Positions 1 through 9,800 of a stretch of DNA of 64,000 nt are shown one piece after another (the first letter of the stretch is position 1; every line of letters starts with the position of its first letter). This stretch comes from Anaerofilum sp. An201. Its GTDB lineage: Bacteria > Bacillota > Clostridia > Oscillospirales > Ruminococcaceae. Where the stretch lies: positions 50,300 to 114,299 of the forward strand of contig NZ_NFJT01000008.1 in NCBI RefSeq assembly GCF_002160015.1, written 5' to 3'. The notes below the pieces were generated by a model, which was not told the DNA's origin, did not search any database, and saw only the letters and a list, made by a program, of their open reading frames with translations. Both the position numbers and the translations under genes were made by a program.

Positions 1-1025
1 GGGATGTGCTCCTGGGGTTTGTCATGGTAGTAGCTGTCCACCTTGCCCTGGAGCATCAGCCACTGGTCATAGCACTTGCTCACAACAGGGAGCCGTTCCA
101 TCTCGTCCACGATCTCATCCACCAGATTCTTCAGCCGCTTTGGTAGATAGCCGTAGGACTTTTTGCCCTTGACTGTACCGAGCTGCACCGCCAGCTCCAG
201 CATGAGCTGCTCGGCGTCCGGATGGTCGCACACGCCGTCCTGCATAGCACGCACCAGCTCCAGCATGGCCCGCCGTGCTTGGCGCACCAGCTCATCTCTG
301 GACTCAGACTTCTGTTCGTAGAGGTGCAGCATCTCGTTGCGGAAGATATCATTGGTCAGCTTGGACTTGATCTGGCGGATACCTTCCCTGGAGAGATAGG
401 CGTAGCCCGCTTTGGCGGACCAGGCCATCATGTGGATGTGCGGGTGCTCGCCCTCGTCGTGGAAAGCGGCGTACCATCGGAAGTCGCGGGGCGGGATCTT
501 CATCGCCGCCGCGATGTCGTTGCGGTGGGCACGTATGAGGTTTCGCCATGCGGCGGCGTTGTCGAAGCCGAGCCGCTCAGCATCTTCACGCTTGAGGGAG
601 ATGATGTGCGTCCACACATTTCCGGTGTAGCTCTCTAACTCTGCCATGGCTTTCTCCAGCGAGACGGAATCACCATCACTGAACAGGCCGTGGGTGCCGA
701 TGCGCTCGGCACGAGGACGAGTCGCGATGTACTTCATGTACTGCTCCGACTCGTGAATGGAATCCCAGTTGGCTTCCAGCGCCAGCGTGATGAACGCAGA
801 GGCGCTGACCTTAGTGGGCTTTGTCAGGTAGTCCTCGTACTCGTAGAGCGTCTTGCTGTCCGGGAAGTCCTTGACCAGCTTGGCGATGAGCTGTTCCTGC
901 TTTCGTGTGGGCGGACGGTCATCCGGGATAAGCTCCACCCGCTCCCGCGTTGCGATGTAGCGCAGGTATCCGGAGGCTCCGCCGGTGCTTTTGATATAGG
1001 GGCTCTTGAGGATCAGTCTTGCCAT
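1..1025 (-). CDS. MobP3-like relaxase, N-terminal part (cut by window edge)
   Basis: This reading frame is open from its ATG at 1025 to the left edge without a stop, so the C-terminus lies outside the window. The first about 340 residues begin MARLILKSPYIK and carry an HPHIHMM histidine cluster near residue 193, which matches the metal-binding motif of MOB-P relaxases. Such enzymes nick one strand at oriT and stay bound to the 5' end during transfer. The sequence after the core is charged and helical. The start overlaps the end of the upstream accessory gene by 13 nt, so the two are co-translated. The assignment to the MobP3 group is from memory of related Firmicute elements. Confidence 0.85.
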   Translation of the reverse strand, partial: MARLILKSPYIKSTGGASGYLRYIATRERVELIPDDRPPTRKQEQLIAKLVKDFPDSKTLYEYEDYLTKPTKVSASAFITLALEANWDSIHESEQYMKYIATRPRAERIGTHGLFSDGDSVSLEKAMAELESYTGNVWTHIISLKREDAERLGFDNAAAWRNLIRAHRNDIAAAMKIPPRDFRWYAAFHDEGEHPHIHMMAWSAKAGYAYLSREGIRQIKSKLTNDIFRNEMLHLYEQKSESRDELVRQARRAMLELVRAMQDGVCDHPDAEQLMLELAVQLGTVKGKKSYGYLPKRLKNLVDEIVDEMERLPVVSKCYDQWLMLQGKVDSYYHDKPQEHI

Positions 1026-1447
1026 TCGTCATCATCCCGGTCCTGCTCCTGACGGGAGCGTGCGTATTTCTCCAGCGAGATGAGACCGTTGGTCGCTTTC
1101 ACATTCCGAACACTCTGCGCGCGTATGCGCTTCAGGGCATCCTCGTCCATCTGGAACGCCTCCGCAATAATTCCGTTCGTCATATCCTGCTCTACGCATC
1201 TGGTGAAATCTCTGCGGGCGATATAGTCCTCCAGTCTGCTCAGCCTACCGTCGATGGCAGACATGATCGCCATGGGCAAGAGCGATTTGTTGTCCTTAAT
1301 TTCCAGGTGATCAATATAGAAATTCATCGCCTTCAAGATGAACTCGTTTTTGCTTTTGCAGTTGTCGGCAAGATACCATTGCTCCAGCCGTCGACTGGTT
1401 TCCTGGTCCATTCTGACTGCGATGCGATCTCTGGTTTCTGTACTCAT
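1013..1447 (-). CDS. Small relaxosome accessory / DNA-binding protein
   Basis: This 144-residue protein begins MSTETRDRIAVRMDQET and continues with a segment typical of ribbon-helix-helix proteins (a basic beta strand followed by two helices, about residues 5-45). It has a charged helical C-terminus ending DDDEWQD. I chose the ATG at 1447 because GGAGG lies a few bases upstream; the longer frame starting at 1522 has no such site. It directly precedes and overlaps the relaxase, so a role in oriT recognition (MobC-like) is likely by position. The fold is inferred from sequence pattern only. Confidence 0.7.
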   Translation of the reverse strand: MSTETRDRIAVRMDQETSRRLEQWYLADNCKSKNEFILKAMNFYIDHLEIKDNKSLLPMAIMSAIDGRLSRLEDYIARRDFTRCVEQDMTNGIIAEAFQMDEDALKRIRAQSVRNVKATNGLISLEKYARSRQEQDRDDDEWQD

Positions 1448-1569
1448 AAATTCCTCCATTTCTCTGTAAGACATCCTTGAAAAGCCCTGTAACATGGGGC
1501 TTTTGGGGAAAGCTGACGCCATCGGTGCTTTTTCCGCCTCTCAAAGACGCCAGCTTCAAACTCCCGAAA

Positions 1570-1588
1570 CTGCCCGCACTGCGGGCAG
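1570..1588. other. Perfect hairpin upstream of mobilization genes, possible oriT element
   Basis: Eight-base perfect arms CTGCCCGC and GCGGGCAG are separated by three bases. It lies in the about 180-nt gap between the winged-helix gene and the relaxase operon, where oriT often lies in mobilizable elements. There is no T-run on either side, so it is not an obvious terminator. No nic site could be recognised. Confidence 0.3.
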
Positions 1589-1625
1589 AAGTGGCGGCTG
1601 TGGCGGCGCTTGCGACGCCATGCCT

Positions 1626-2171
1626 TTATCCTGCTTTTTCTTTCGTCCTGCAAAAGTCTGCCGAAAACGGCTCAAGTCCGGCTTCAACCCCCTGGTTGGG
1701 ACTGGGACTCGCTTCTTCCCGGAAAGACGCACACAGGGCGTTCTGGCGGCCCTGGGCGCTGGCCTTAGCGAGTTGTTCCTCTACCCGCTGACGGGCGATG
1801 TCCTCCTCCATCTGCTGGAACTGCCGCTCATAGAACGCTTCGAGTACACCTGGGATAGGACGGATGGTGTAGAGTAGATTTCCATTCAGCGGTTTTCCAT
1901 CTTTGCTCTGCATGATGGTCGGCTCCGTGTAGATGAGGCCTTTCTCCTCCAACTGCCGCACGTACTTGGCTACCGTGTTTTCACTCATGCCAATCGCCTT
2001 GCCAATGGTTTTGTAGCTGGGATAGCACTGATAGGTTTCACGGTTCTCACACCGGAGCAGATAGGCGTAGAGGGAGATCTCCCGGTAATCCAGACCAATG
2101 CTGAATATCTCGTTGGGCACCATAAAATAGTTTTTCTCTGCGCTACGCTTGGGCCATTTATTGTAACTCAA
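1626..2171 (-). CDS. Winged-helix protein, probable replication initiator/regulator of the mobile element
   Basis: The 181-residue protein begins MSYNKWPKRSAEKNYFMVPN. It has a clear winged-helix region (about residues 45-85) with the recognition-helix pattern TIGKAIGMSENTVAKYVRQL, followed by the wing. The N-terminal FMVPNEIF...LSLYAYLLR arrangement is the same as in RepA_N/DnaD-like helix-turn-helix proteins at the front of conjugative elements of this group. The C-terminal 70 residues are charged and low in complexity. It lies just upstream of the mobilization genes on the same strand. A function in element replication or in transcription control cannot be separated from sequence alone. 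Confidence 0.65.
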   Translation of the reverse strand: MSYNKWPKRSAEKNYFMVPNEIFSIGLDYREISLYAYLLRCENRETYQCYPSYKTIGKAIGMSENTVAKYVRQLEEKGLIYTEPTIMQSKDGKPLNGNLLYTIRPIPGVLEAFYERQFQQMEEDIARQRVEEQLAKASAQGRQNALCASFREEASPSPNQGVEAGLEPFSADFCRTKEKAG

Positions 2172-2237
2172 TTCATACCTCCTGTGTTGTTGTAGAGTTC
2201 GATGGCGCGCACACAGGGAGCGTGCGGAAAATTTTCA

Positions 2238-2266
2238 TTGCTTTTCCGCCGCCTGCTTGCTATACT
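2238..2266 (+). promoter_or_regulatory. Sigma-A-type promoter for a short plus-strand transcript
   Basis: TTGCTT at 2238-2243 and TATACT at 2261-2266 are separated by 17 nt. It points away from the winged-helix gene and toward a terminator 40 nt downstream, with no ORF between. Confidence 0.55.
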
Positions 2267-2272
2267 TTAGTC

Positions 2273-2339
2273 AGAAGATTTGTGCGTGCCTGTGTGTGCG
2301 CCGAGCCGCCGGACTGTTGCCGCAGTCACGGCGGTTTTT
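2273..2339 (+). ncRNA. Candidate small RNA upstream of the winged-helix gene
   Basis: A promoter (2238-2266) and an intrinsic terminator (2306-2339) bracket about 67 nt with no start codon and ribosome site. The RNA would be antisense to the 5' leader of the minus-strand winged-helix gene if that gene is transcribed from further right. Copy-number control of plasmid-like replication by such antisense RNAs is well known, but the role here is inference. Confidence 0.35.
2306..2339 (+). terminator. Intrinsic terminator of the short plus-strand transcript
   Basis: CCGCC at 2306-2310 pairs with GGCGG at 2330-2334, and GACTG pairs with CAGTC inside. The stem is followed at once by five T residues. 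Confidence 0.6.
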
Positions 2340-2435
2340 GTTTTGTGGTCGTACTGGTGTGCATCCCTCCTCTGCTTTGTAGCTGAGTCTTTTGCTTTCA
2401 TCTGTGAGCTATCTTTTTCGCCTCCTCCGTGTTAG

Positions 2436-2467
2436 AATAAAAAGAGACCGTGCTCCCGGGAGCACGG
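2436..2467 (-). terminator. 20-nt perfect palindrome with T-run on the minus strand
   Basis: The palindrome at 2448-2467 has arms CCGTGCTCCC and GGGAGCACGG. On the minus strand it is followed by TCTCTTTTTATT, which is the shape of an intrinsic terminator or a leader attenuator for leftward transcription. It lies between the divergent winged-helix and sigma-like genes. The rest of 2172-2703 shows no gene. Confidence 0.5.
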
Positions 2468-2703
2468 CCAGAGATGGAATGACCTTCCGAGCGGATTGCC
2501 GTATGGCGGAGAGCGCACATGCTCTCAGGGGGTGCTCTGTCAAAGGCCATGTGGGTTCGTCAGCGCGGAAACCGTGCCGTACCGAACCGAAGGAAACTCC
2601 ACCCGGGTGAAATTGTCCTTCTACTATTACTTAGAGAAAAATCGCAAAATCGGAAGGTCGGAAATTGTAAACTTTTTGTGAACGCAGAAAGGGCGGTGAG
2701 TTC

Positions 2704-3468
2704 ATGTCCTTCAAGGATACCCAATCTTATAAAGAACTGCAGTCCGACTGGCGCTGGATACACTCTATGGACCCGGAAGCTGCCGCTGCCGCAGACCAGT
2801 GGGTGAAGGAGCATCCGGAGGAGTGGAAGGAGCTGGAGCATATGCTCTACTACAGCGAGGCCAACTTCCACAAGCGTGTTGCGCCGGACACTCTGGAAGA
2901 TGTGGATATCAAACAGCCCATCTCTTACAATCCGGAGGCGTTTCTTCCGGAGGAAGTGCGCAACGCAATCTATGATGATATGCGCTGGTTCGACCGGGCG
3001 AAGTATCTGCCGGAGGGATCTGATGAAAACCCCTTCATGTATGTGCGCAAAGAGCTTGACGAGGGCCTGCGTGAGCTGACCGAATTGCAGAGGGAGATTC
3101 TGTTTCGCACCGTCATCAACGGCGAGTCCACCGAATCCGTCGCACGGGACAAGCAGTGCTCGTCCAGAAATATCCGGGATATCCGCACCCGTGCGTTGAA
3201 GCATCTGCGGAGCAAAATCACCAAACGCGAGGGTTCCGGTTCTCCTGTTGTTCTCATCTTTGTCCTGCTTTGGTTGCTTGCGTGCTATTTCGGAATCGAG
3301 ATCATCGTGGAGCGACTCCTGCCGTTGTATCCCTGGCTGGAATATGTTGGTTATGCAATCGCGGCAGCGGTTGCCATCCCTGTAGTCTACCGATTCAAGG
3401 ACAGAGAGATTGAAGGCCTGCTGCGCAACCACTGGGCCAGCCGGAACGGATCACAGAGAAAAGAATAG
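2704..3468 (+). CDS. Sigma-70 region-4-like protein with C-terminal membrane segments
   Basis: The 254-residue protein has a helix-turn-helix resembling sigma region 4 at about residues 120-165 (LTELQREILFRTVINGES, then SRNIRDIRTRALKHLRSKI). After it come two hydrophobic stretches (about residues 178-200 and 208-226) that look like a membrane hairpin, and a basic tail. The N-terminal 110 residues are acidic and do not resemble sigma region 2. It could be an element-encoded regulator held at the membrane. The start is supported by GGTGAG just upstream. It is the only plus-strand gene before the defence island and ends at a strong hairpin. Confidence 0.65.
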   Translation: MSFKDTQSYKELQSDWRWIHSMDPEAAAAADQWVKEHPEEWKELEHMLYYSEANFHKRVAPDTLEDVDIKQPISYNPEAFLPEEVRNAIYDDMRWFDRAKYLPEGSDENPFMYVRKELDEGLRELTELQREILFRTVINGESTESVARDKQCSSRNIRDIRTRALKHLRSKITKREGSGSPVVLIFVLLWLLACYFGIEIIVERLLPLYPWLEYVGYAIAAAVAIPVVYRFKDREIEGLLRNHWASRNGSQRKE

Positions 3469-3478
3469 GCGTTACAAA

Positions 3479-3516
3479 AGAAGGAGCTGAGACTTTTGGT
3501 GGTCTCAGCTCCTTCT
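3479..3516. terminator. Bidirectional terminator between convergent genes
   Basis: A perfect 15-bp stem (3479-3493 with 3502-3516) encloses an 8-nt loop. The minus strand continues into TTTTGT and the plus strand into a weaker T-rich stretch. It separates the plus-strand sigma-like gene from the end of the minus-strand defence operon at 3608. The 90 nt up to 3607 hold nothing else. Confidence 0.75.
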
Positions 3517-3607
3517 GATTGTATGGTGTTATCGTTGGTTTTACCGTCACTTTTCTGGTGATTTTTGTATCACTGTTTATTGCCGCCCGCTTTGGTTACA
3601 TCGGATT

Positions 3608-6600
3608 TCACATAAAGTAGCGATAATCGTAAAGTGTTCCCTCAAATTGAGACAGCAACCATCCGATTCGTGCAATTTCATTCGAAGATTCTATCGTACA
3701 GGGCAGTTTTGAATACAGTCCAAAACTGTTCCAGTTCATTTTCGACAATCCAAGAATTTCCGTCGCAATCTGTGCCATATCCCCAGAACCATAGTGTTTA
3801 ACCACTTTTAGTGGTAGCGGGACACTTTTACCGCCCTGGAAATATCTCCTGTTCGGAGAAATTACAGATGGTGCAATTCCATGGGTAAAAAGATACATGG
3901 TGTTTTTGTCAATTGGGAAGCACATCCCTCGGCGCACAGGATATCCGTCCACCTGCGTGCAACGCTCATTTAACGCAAAGCATTTCAGGTTATCCTCGTA
4001 TGTTATCTCAAGAAGCTCTATATTCTTAACTCCCACAGATGACAGGCTTTCCACCAATCCTTTGACTTCCTCTTTTCGGAAAGGTGTACGTTTGTGAATA
4101 ACGACCCGCTTCGGTAGTTCAGAAAAAGATTTGTAGAACAATTCTTTGATATTGAGACCGATCCTATATGCTTCTTCTTCGGATAAATACGGATTTTTCT
4201 TTCTGTCGAACGAATAATCTTGAATTTTGGAAAGCTTGTACTTCATTCCACGACCATCAGAAGAGTATATATGGCTACAACCAACAACCACATTGCTTTC
4301 CGACGGTCCATTCATAACACTGTATCCAATTCCAGCAAAAGCCGTATCTGGCTGTATTCCGTTCACCACCCAAGGAGTCCGCCCGGACTTTACATACAGC
4401 GCCAAAGAAAGAGCCCACATAATTTGGCAATGCAGATCGCTCTCGATCGTTTTTTCTCGAACAAATTGTGTTGCTACCTGTTTTTGCGCAGCGTAAGCTT
4501 TAATGTAATCATGTAAATCATAATTTACCGTTCCATCGGTATATGATGTGAATACTTCGTACTCCTTGGGAATGTAAATCAGTATAACATCAATAGAGTT
4601 TGCGCTAAGCTGGTCAATTTTTCTAATTATTGAATCACCAAACTCAACAGCGGCTTTATGGACATCCCACTCACTTGAAGCGGTAATTTGCTTCCACTTG
4701 CTGCTGTTGGGATCCGGTAAATCAAGACCTGTCTTGAAGGCCTGATAGAAACCTGGGAAGGAAATTAGATAATCAGTATTGTGCTTCGCTTGCGACTGGC
4801 GATTCAAACCGGAAATGAACTGAGCAAACTTTTGGTTATGCTCATCTGGACAAACAACCCCTACCGAGATTGCAGAATGTAATACGCCGCTATTCATGGC
4901 ATAATCTACAGGGGCATTCGAAATCAACCCGCGCATTGGATGGAAATCTTCAGCCACACCGCGCATAGATGTGCCGCAGAATCGAAGTGTTGGATCTCGA
5001 TATTCTATTCCAGAAAAAATAATCCGTTTGGGCGAAATGGTATCGGGCAATTGTATAGAAGCTTGTTTTCCGAAGTTCACGCCAACCAACGCGCTGCTAT
5101 TTACAACCGAAAATGTAAAGTTCGTTGTACTCCCTAAAGGATAATTGGCTGAAAACCTTTTGTTGCCGATTACTTTTCTGACCCATTTTCTAATGTGCTC
5201 ATTTGCGTTTTGGTTTGGCCGACCATTATTGACTTTCGCATTGAACCAGTCCGCAAATTGCTTTTTTTCTTCCCTGGTTAGTACTGCGTCATCAGCGTAC
5301 ATGAAACTCGGAACAAGTGTGAGATAACTGTATTTGTTATCAAATAACAACGCAAGCCGAACTCCAGAATATGCTGTAACAGTTTTGGCTCCAACACGGT
5401 ACTTCAACACTTCTTTTGCATCCCAGATTTTGTCCTTTGAATGTCCCAGACCATGGCTTGCGGCAAGAATGTGAACAAGTGTTTTGAGCAATAACTCCCG
5501 AAATGTACCATTTCCAGCGATTGTCGCTCTGCTTAACGGGCATAACTCAATATTGGTTTTTAGCTTGCCTTTGCATGCTTCCTCGATGACGGATTTCGAC
5601 CCCCACGCATACACAAGATTCTTGTAGGGCACAGCCATAACATCATCTCTACCCAGCATTTTGCAAAAATCCCACTGTTTTTCGCCAGGAGCAAGCAAAA
5701 CCTCAAACTGGTAGCACTGATTTGGGAATGCGATTGGGAACGCATTGGTGCTTACCACTTTGTTTATAGTTAGATTAGGTTGCAGGAACCCACTATGCTG
5801 TGGCTCAAGTGTAATAGACAGCTTCTTTTTGATATCGTCCACTTTCCCCAAAAACTCTCTATTTTCACTCATGCAGTGGCGGGCGATTGCATACATTGTA
5901 CTGTCAAAGCCTTCAGTTGGAATATAGAAAGCGGCTCTGCCATTTTTGTTGGCCATCTCAACCAACGCTTTAACTTCTGATGAAACCCTCGTTCCGTAAC
6001 CACACCAAAAAAGTTTGCCCGCACCTTTCGTCGAATAAACTTGCTGCAAAGCATTCATAAGTGACTGGTCTCGCCCGCTGTATCCCATAACAATTAAATC
6101 TCGGTTGGTCAGTTCATGCAGCAATGCCTTTACCAGTTCACCGTCTTGCGAATCAAGTTCTTTCTCTGTATTTTTTAGCGCCCCATATTTATAGTCACCA
6201 TGTAAAGCGATGCATAGGAGCTCCTTGTCAACATCTCCACGGTATATCCTGCCCGAGGTTTCTGCGGTTATTTCTATGGGAACGAGCGGGCTGTATTGAT
6301 GTGCACACTTCAGTGTCATACCATCAAAATTTGTTGTCCACACACTTTTTATTATATTTTCTAACGCGAGCAAAGAAATCAGATGATATCCCAAGCTTGG
6401 ATCATGGTTTGACACCAAGTGCTGAAAGTATTTTCGGCGATCATCCGCTATTGGGTATGCCTTTTCCGCAAAATACGAGTACTCCTCTGCGCTATTCTCT
6501 GCCGGGTATATATTTTGTGAATCGATCCACCGCTGAATAACTCTGCGGACACCCTCAGACTTGGAATTGTCAAAGTTTCCAATTGCACCTGGGTTTTGCG

Positions 6601-6760
6601 ATAAATAGATTTCACGTTTCCAATCCCAAATGCAGTCTGCTGCCGATGGGATTCCCGACTCAATAGATGCACCTGCACCGAGTAGCAAAGAATGTGGAGT
6701 ATCTATATTTTGTTTTATTGACCTTAAAAACTCATCTAATTGAAGTATCTGCATATCCAT
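3608..6760 (-). CDS. Single-chain SIR2-APAZ-MID-PIWI prokaryotic Argonaute
   Basis: This 1050-residue protein joins a SIR2-type NADase domain (about 1-300) to an Argonaute. The SIR2 part shows GAGAS at 28-32, the NAD-site Asn144 in TNFD and His187 in LHGD. Residues about 330-620 fit the APAZ/N-lobe region, 630-790 the MID region and 800-1050 a PIWI domain. In the first PIWI strand (GIGYS, 810-814) a Gly sits where slicing Argonautes have the first catalytic Asp, so target cleavage is unlikely. Known SIR2-Argonaute systems (SPARSA) sense invader nucleic acid through a guide and then deplete NAD+ to abort infection. It follows hsdR by 81 nt. The start may be codon 3 (6754), which is better spaced from the GGGGG site. 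Confidence 0.85.
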   Translation of the reverse strand: MDMQILQLDEFLRSIKQNIDTPHSLLLGAGASIESGIPSAADCIWDWKREIYLSQNPGAIGNFDNSKSEGVRRVIQRWIDSQNIYPAENSAEEYSYFAEKAYPIADDRRKYFQHLVSNHDPSLGYHLISLLALENIIKSVWTTNFDGMTLKCAHQYSPLVPIEITAETSGRIYRGDVDKELLCIALHGDYKYGALKNTEKELDSQDGELVKALLHELTNRDLIVMGYSGRDQSLMNALQQVYSTKGAGKLFWCGYGTRVSSEVKALVEMANKNGRAAFYIPTEGFDSTMYAIARHCMSENREFLGKVDDIKKKLSITLEPQHSGFLQPNLTINKVVSTNAFPIAFPNQCYQFEVLLAPGEKQWDFCKMLGRDDVMAVPYKNLVYAWGSKSVIEEACKGKLKTNIELCPLSRATIAGNGTFRELLLKTLVHILAASHGLGHSKDKIWDAKEVLKYRVGAKTVTAYSGVRLALLFDNKYSYLTLVPSFMYADDAVLTREEKKQFADWFNAKVNNGRPNQNANEHIRKWVRKVIGNKRFSANYPLGSTTNFTFSVVNSSALVGVNFGKQASIQLPDTISPKRIIFSGIEYRDPTLRFCGTSMRGVAEDFHPMRGLISNAPVDYAMNSGVLHSAISVGVVCPDEHNQKFAQFISGLNRQSQAKHNTDYLISFPGFYQAFKTGLDLPDPNSSKWKQITASSEWDVHKAAVEFGDSIIRKIDQLSANSIDVILIYIPKEYEVFTSYTDGTVNYDLHDYIKAYAAQKQVATQFVREKTIESDLHCQIMWALSLALYVKSGRTPWVVNGIQPDTAFAGIGYSVMNGPSESNVVVGCSHIYSSDGRGMKYKLSKIQDYSFDRKKNPYLSEEEAYRIGLNIKELFYKSFSELPKRVVIHKRTPFRKEEVKGLVESLSSVGVKNIELLEITYEDNLKCFALNERCTQVDGYPVRRGMCFPIDKNTMYLFTHGIAPSVISPNRRYFQGGKSVPLPLKVVKHYGSGDMAQIATEILGLSKMNWNSFGLYSKLPCTIESSNEIARIGWLLSQFEGTLYDYRYFM

Positions 6761-6841
6761 ACCCCCATTCTTTGCTCTAAAATTTTGCTTTATATCCTGG
6801 CTTCAACAGCAGGCAATGATGCAAGTAAAAAATACATCGTG

Positions 6842-9800
6842 TTATTCTTTTCTCAATGCCTTGTACAATTCCTGGGCCATTGCTTCCTGAACCTTCTGAT
6901 AGAAATCCGGGTCGTTAAACAATTTTGCAAAGGAGTCGTTGTTATCAAGGAAACACTGGGTCACAATATCGCGGAACTTATCAGGGAACAGAGACCGCAC
7001 GAACATTTCGGTACTGTTGTCCTTGGCATATTTTCTGAACTTCTTAACCTCGGAGTCCTTCATGAACATCTGATAGATCCCCTCGATGATGACGCGGTCG
7101 GCATCGGTGAAGTTTCCACTGAAGCGTTCGTTCACCTTGTCGATGATGCTCTGGAGGGTATCTTTCTTCTTGTTAGGTACCTTCGGTGCGGTGCTGCCAC
7201 CGGGCACAAATACGGGCGGCTTCTCATCCAGGACGATTGCCCCACGGAAAGTCTCGGTGAGGGATGCGTACTCCAGCTTGATTTTGTCCTCAATATCCAC
7301 AAATTCATCGCCGCCGCTTCTCGGAAGAAGTCGAACGAGATGCAGGGTATACTGATATTCGTTAAACAAATCCCTGTCATGGAGCCGCACCAACTGCGTA
7401 ACAAAAGCATACGCCTTATTGAACTTTCGCACATAGTCCCGAACGGAATAGCGGTCATCTTCGCTCAGATCCATGTACCGAGCAATTACGGGACGGAACA
7501 TACCTGCCAGTCTGCCAAGGGCAGCGGCATCCTGGTCTTTGCCTGCCTGGGTTGCCATGAATTTGTTGAAGGTCTCCACATCATCGAAATTGTACAGCAT
7601 GAAATCCCGAATCTTATTACGGAGGTCATAGACCTGATTCAAATCAGTGCTACCTTCAAGTGTCGTGGTTTCATAGTACGGCAGGAAGGCACCTTTGATA
7701 TCCTCCTCGGTGTTCTCGAAATCCAGAACAAAGGTGCTGTTCTTTCCGAAAGCAGTACGATTAAGACGCGAGAGAGTCTGAACTGCGGTAACATCACGCA
7801 GTTTCTTATCCACATACATGGTGTGGAGCAGCGGCTCATCAAAGCCCGTTTGATACTTGTTCGCAACGACCAGAATGTTGTACTGGCTGCTGTGGAACGC
7901 CTTACGGAACTTTTTGTCGGTGGTGATATACTTGCCGTTTTCATCCAGGTTCATGGTTGCCTCGGTGAAAGGCTTTTCACTCGGATAGTCATCCAGGGTA
8001 ACTTCGCCAGAAAAAGCAACCATCACATCGCAGCCTACGCATTGATCGGCATGGTCGGCCAGATACTTCTTGATAGCGAGATAATAACGGACTGCGTTTG
8101 CACGGCTGTCTGCCACGACCATAGCCTTGCCCTTACCGCCAATCTGATAACGGCAGTTTTCCAGGAAATTGGTCATAATCATTTCAGTTTTCTGGGCAAT
8201 GGTATAACCGTGCTGTTTGTAATACTTGAACAGCGCACGGGATGCCTGACCCTCAATGAGTTCCGGGTTATCCTCGGACACACGGATTAGCCTGAACGCC
8301 TCTTTGACTGTGGTGTAGTTCGCCAGCACATCCAGTATATAACCTTCCTCTATAGCCTGCCGCATAGAGTACACATGGAACGGAGCCTTGATGGGTTCGC
8401 CTTCCGGGGTCATTCCCACTACGGTACCAAAGGATTCCAGAGTCTGCCCCTTGGGGGTGGCAGTGAAAGCAAAGAAGGACTGATTGTCATGTCTGCCCTG
8501 GCCGATGACTGCATTGATGTACTCGTCGGTCAGATCCACTTCTTCCTCTTCGATTCCCGCTTCTTCGGCATACTCTTTGATAGCAACGCCAATATCAATT
8601 AGGCTGCGGCGGAGGGATTTTGCGCTTTCACCATTCTGCCCCTGGTGGGCCTCGTCGATGATGATGGCGAACTTACGGCCACGGAACTTCTCCATATCCT
8701 TCTTTGCAAAGAGGAACTTCTGGATGGTGCAGATGATGATACGCTTTTTATCGTTGATGGCTTCCGCAAGGCTGCGGGAGTTCTTCTTATCATCAATAGC
8801 TTCCACCAAACCAACCTGGTGTTCAAAGCTGTTGATGGTGTCCTGCAACTGGCTGTCCAGTACCACGCGGTTGGTGACCACAATAACGGAATCGAACAGG
8901 CCATTGTTCTCCACATCGTGAACGGAGGCAAGACGGTAAGCAATCCACGCAATGGAGTTGGACTTGCCTGAGCCTGCGGAGTGCTGAATCAGATAGTTGG
9001 TACCGACACCGTTTTCTCGCACATCAGCCATGATCTTACGTACCACATCGTACTGGTGGTAGCGCGGGAAGATCATCTTTTCCTTGGTGACAGTTTTTGT
9101 AACACCGTTCTTGACTACTTCCTCTTTTTCCTTCACAAAGGAAATGAAACGGTGGATGAGGTCGAGCAGGCTGTCACGCTGCAGCACTTCCTCCCAGAGG
9201 TAGCTTGTGGCATAGCCGTTGGGATTCTGGGGATTGCCTGCACCGCCAGTAACACCAGCACCATTGGAGCCTTGGTTGAAAGGCAGAAAGCGAGTACCTC
9301 CGTCTGCAAGCCGGGTAGTCATCCATGCTTCGTAAAGGTCGACGGCAAAGTAGACCAGGAAACGGTGGTTCAGGCGGAACGCGAACTCCTTGGAGCTGCG
9401 GTCATGCTTGAACTGGTTGATGGCGCAGACATAGTCCTGCCCGGTCAGTTGGTTCTTCAGTTCCAGAGCAACCACAGGAATGCCGTTCACAGACAGCACC
9501 ATGTCGATGGTATTGGTATTGGCGGTGGTGTAGCGGAACTGACGGGCGCAGCCAAGGATGTTAGCCTCGTAGAGCTCAATAGCAAGCGGGTTCAGGTTGG
9601 ACTCTGGCTTGAAGAAGCAGACCTTCAGCTTGCAGCCCATATCCTCGATACCGTTGCGGAGGACATATAGTAAACCTTGGTTAGAGATGGTGGTTTCCAG
9701 GCGGTGATACAGCTTGTCCGCAGCGCTGGCACCATAATACTTGGTATACTTGGCCCATTCCTTGGGCTGGGTCTTGGCGATGAATTCACAGAGCACATCC

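Noticed and set aside
1444..1653. 69-codon minus-strand frame with a CPQCGQF zinc-ribbon-like motif
   Set aside because: It overlaps the accessory gene's ribosome site, has no ribosome site of its own, and the CxxC falls in the hairpin palindrome, so it may be accidental.
2560..3432. 290-codon minus-strand frame opposite the sigma-like gene
   Set aside because: The plus-strand protein has a clear HTH and membrane segments; the minus-strand translation shows none.
6740..8290. 516-codon open frame on the plus strand opposite hsdR
   Set aside because: It mirrors hsdR codons, has no ribosome site or recognisable domain, and hsdR motifs in the same place are unambiguous.
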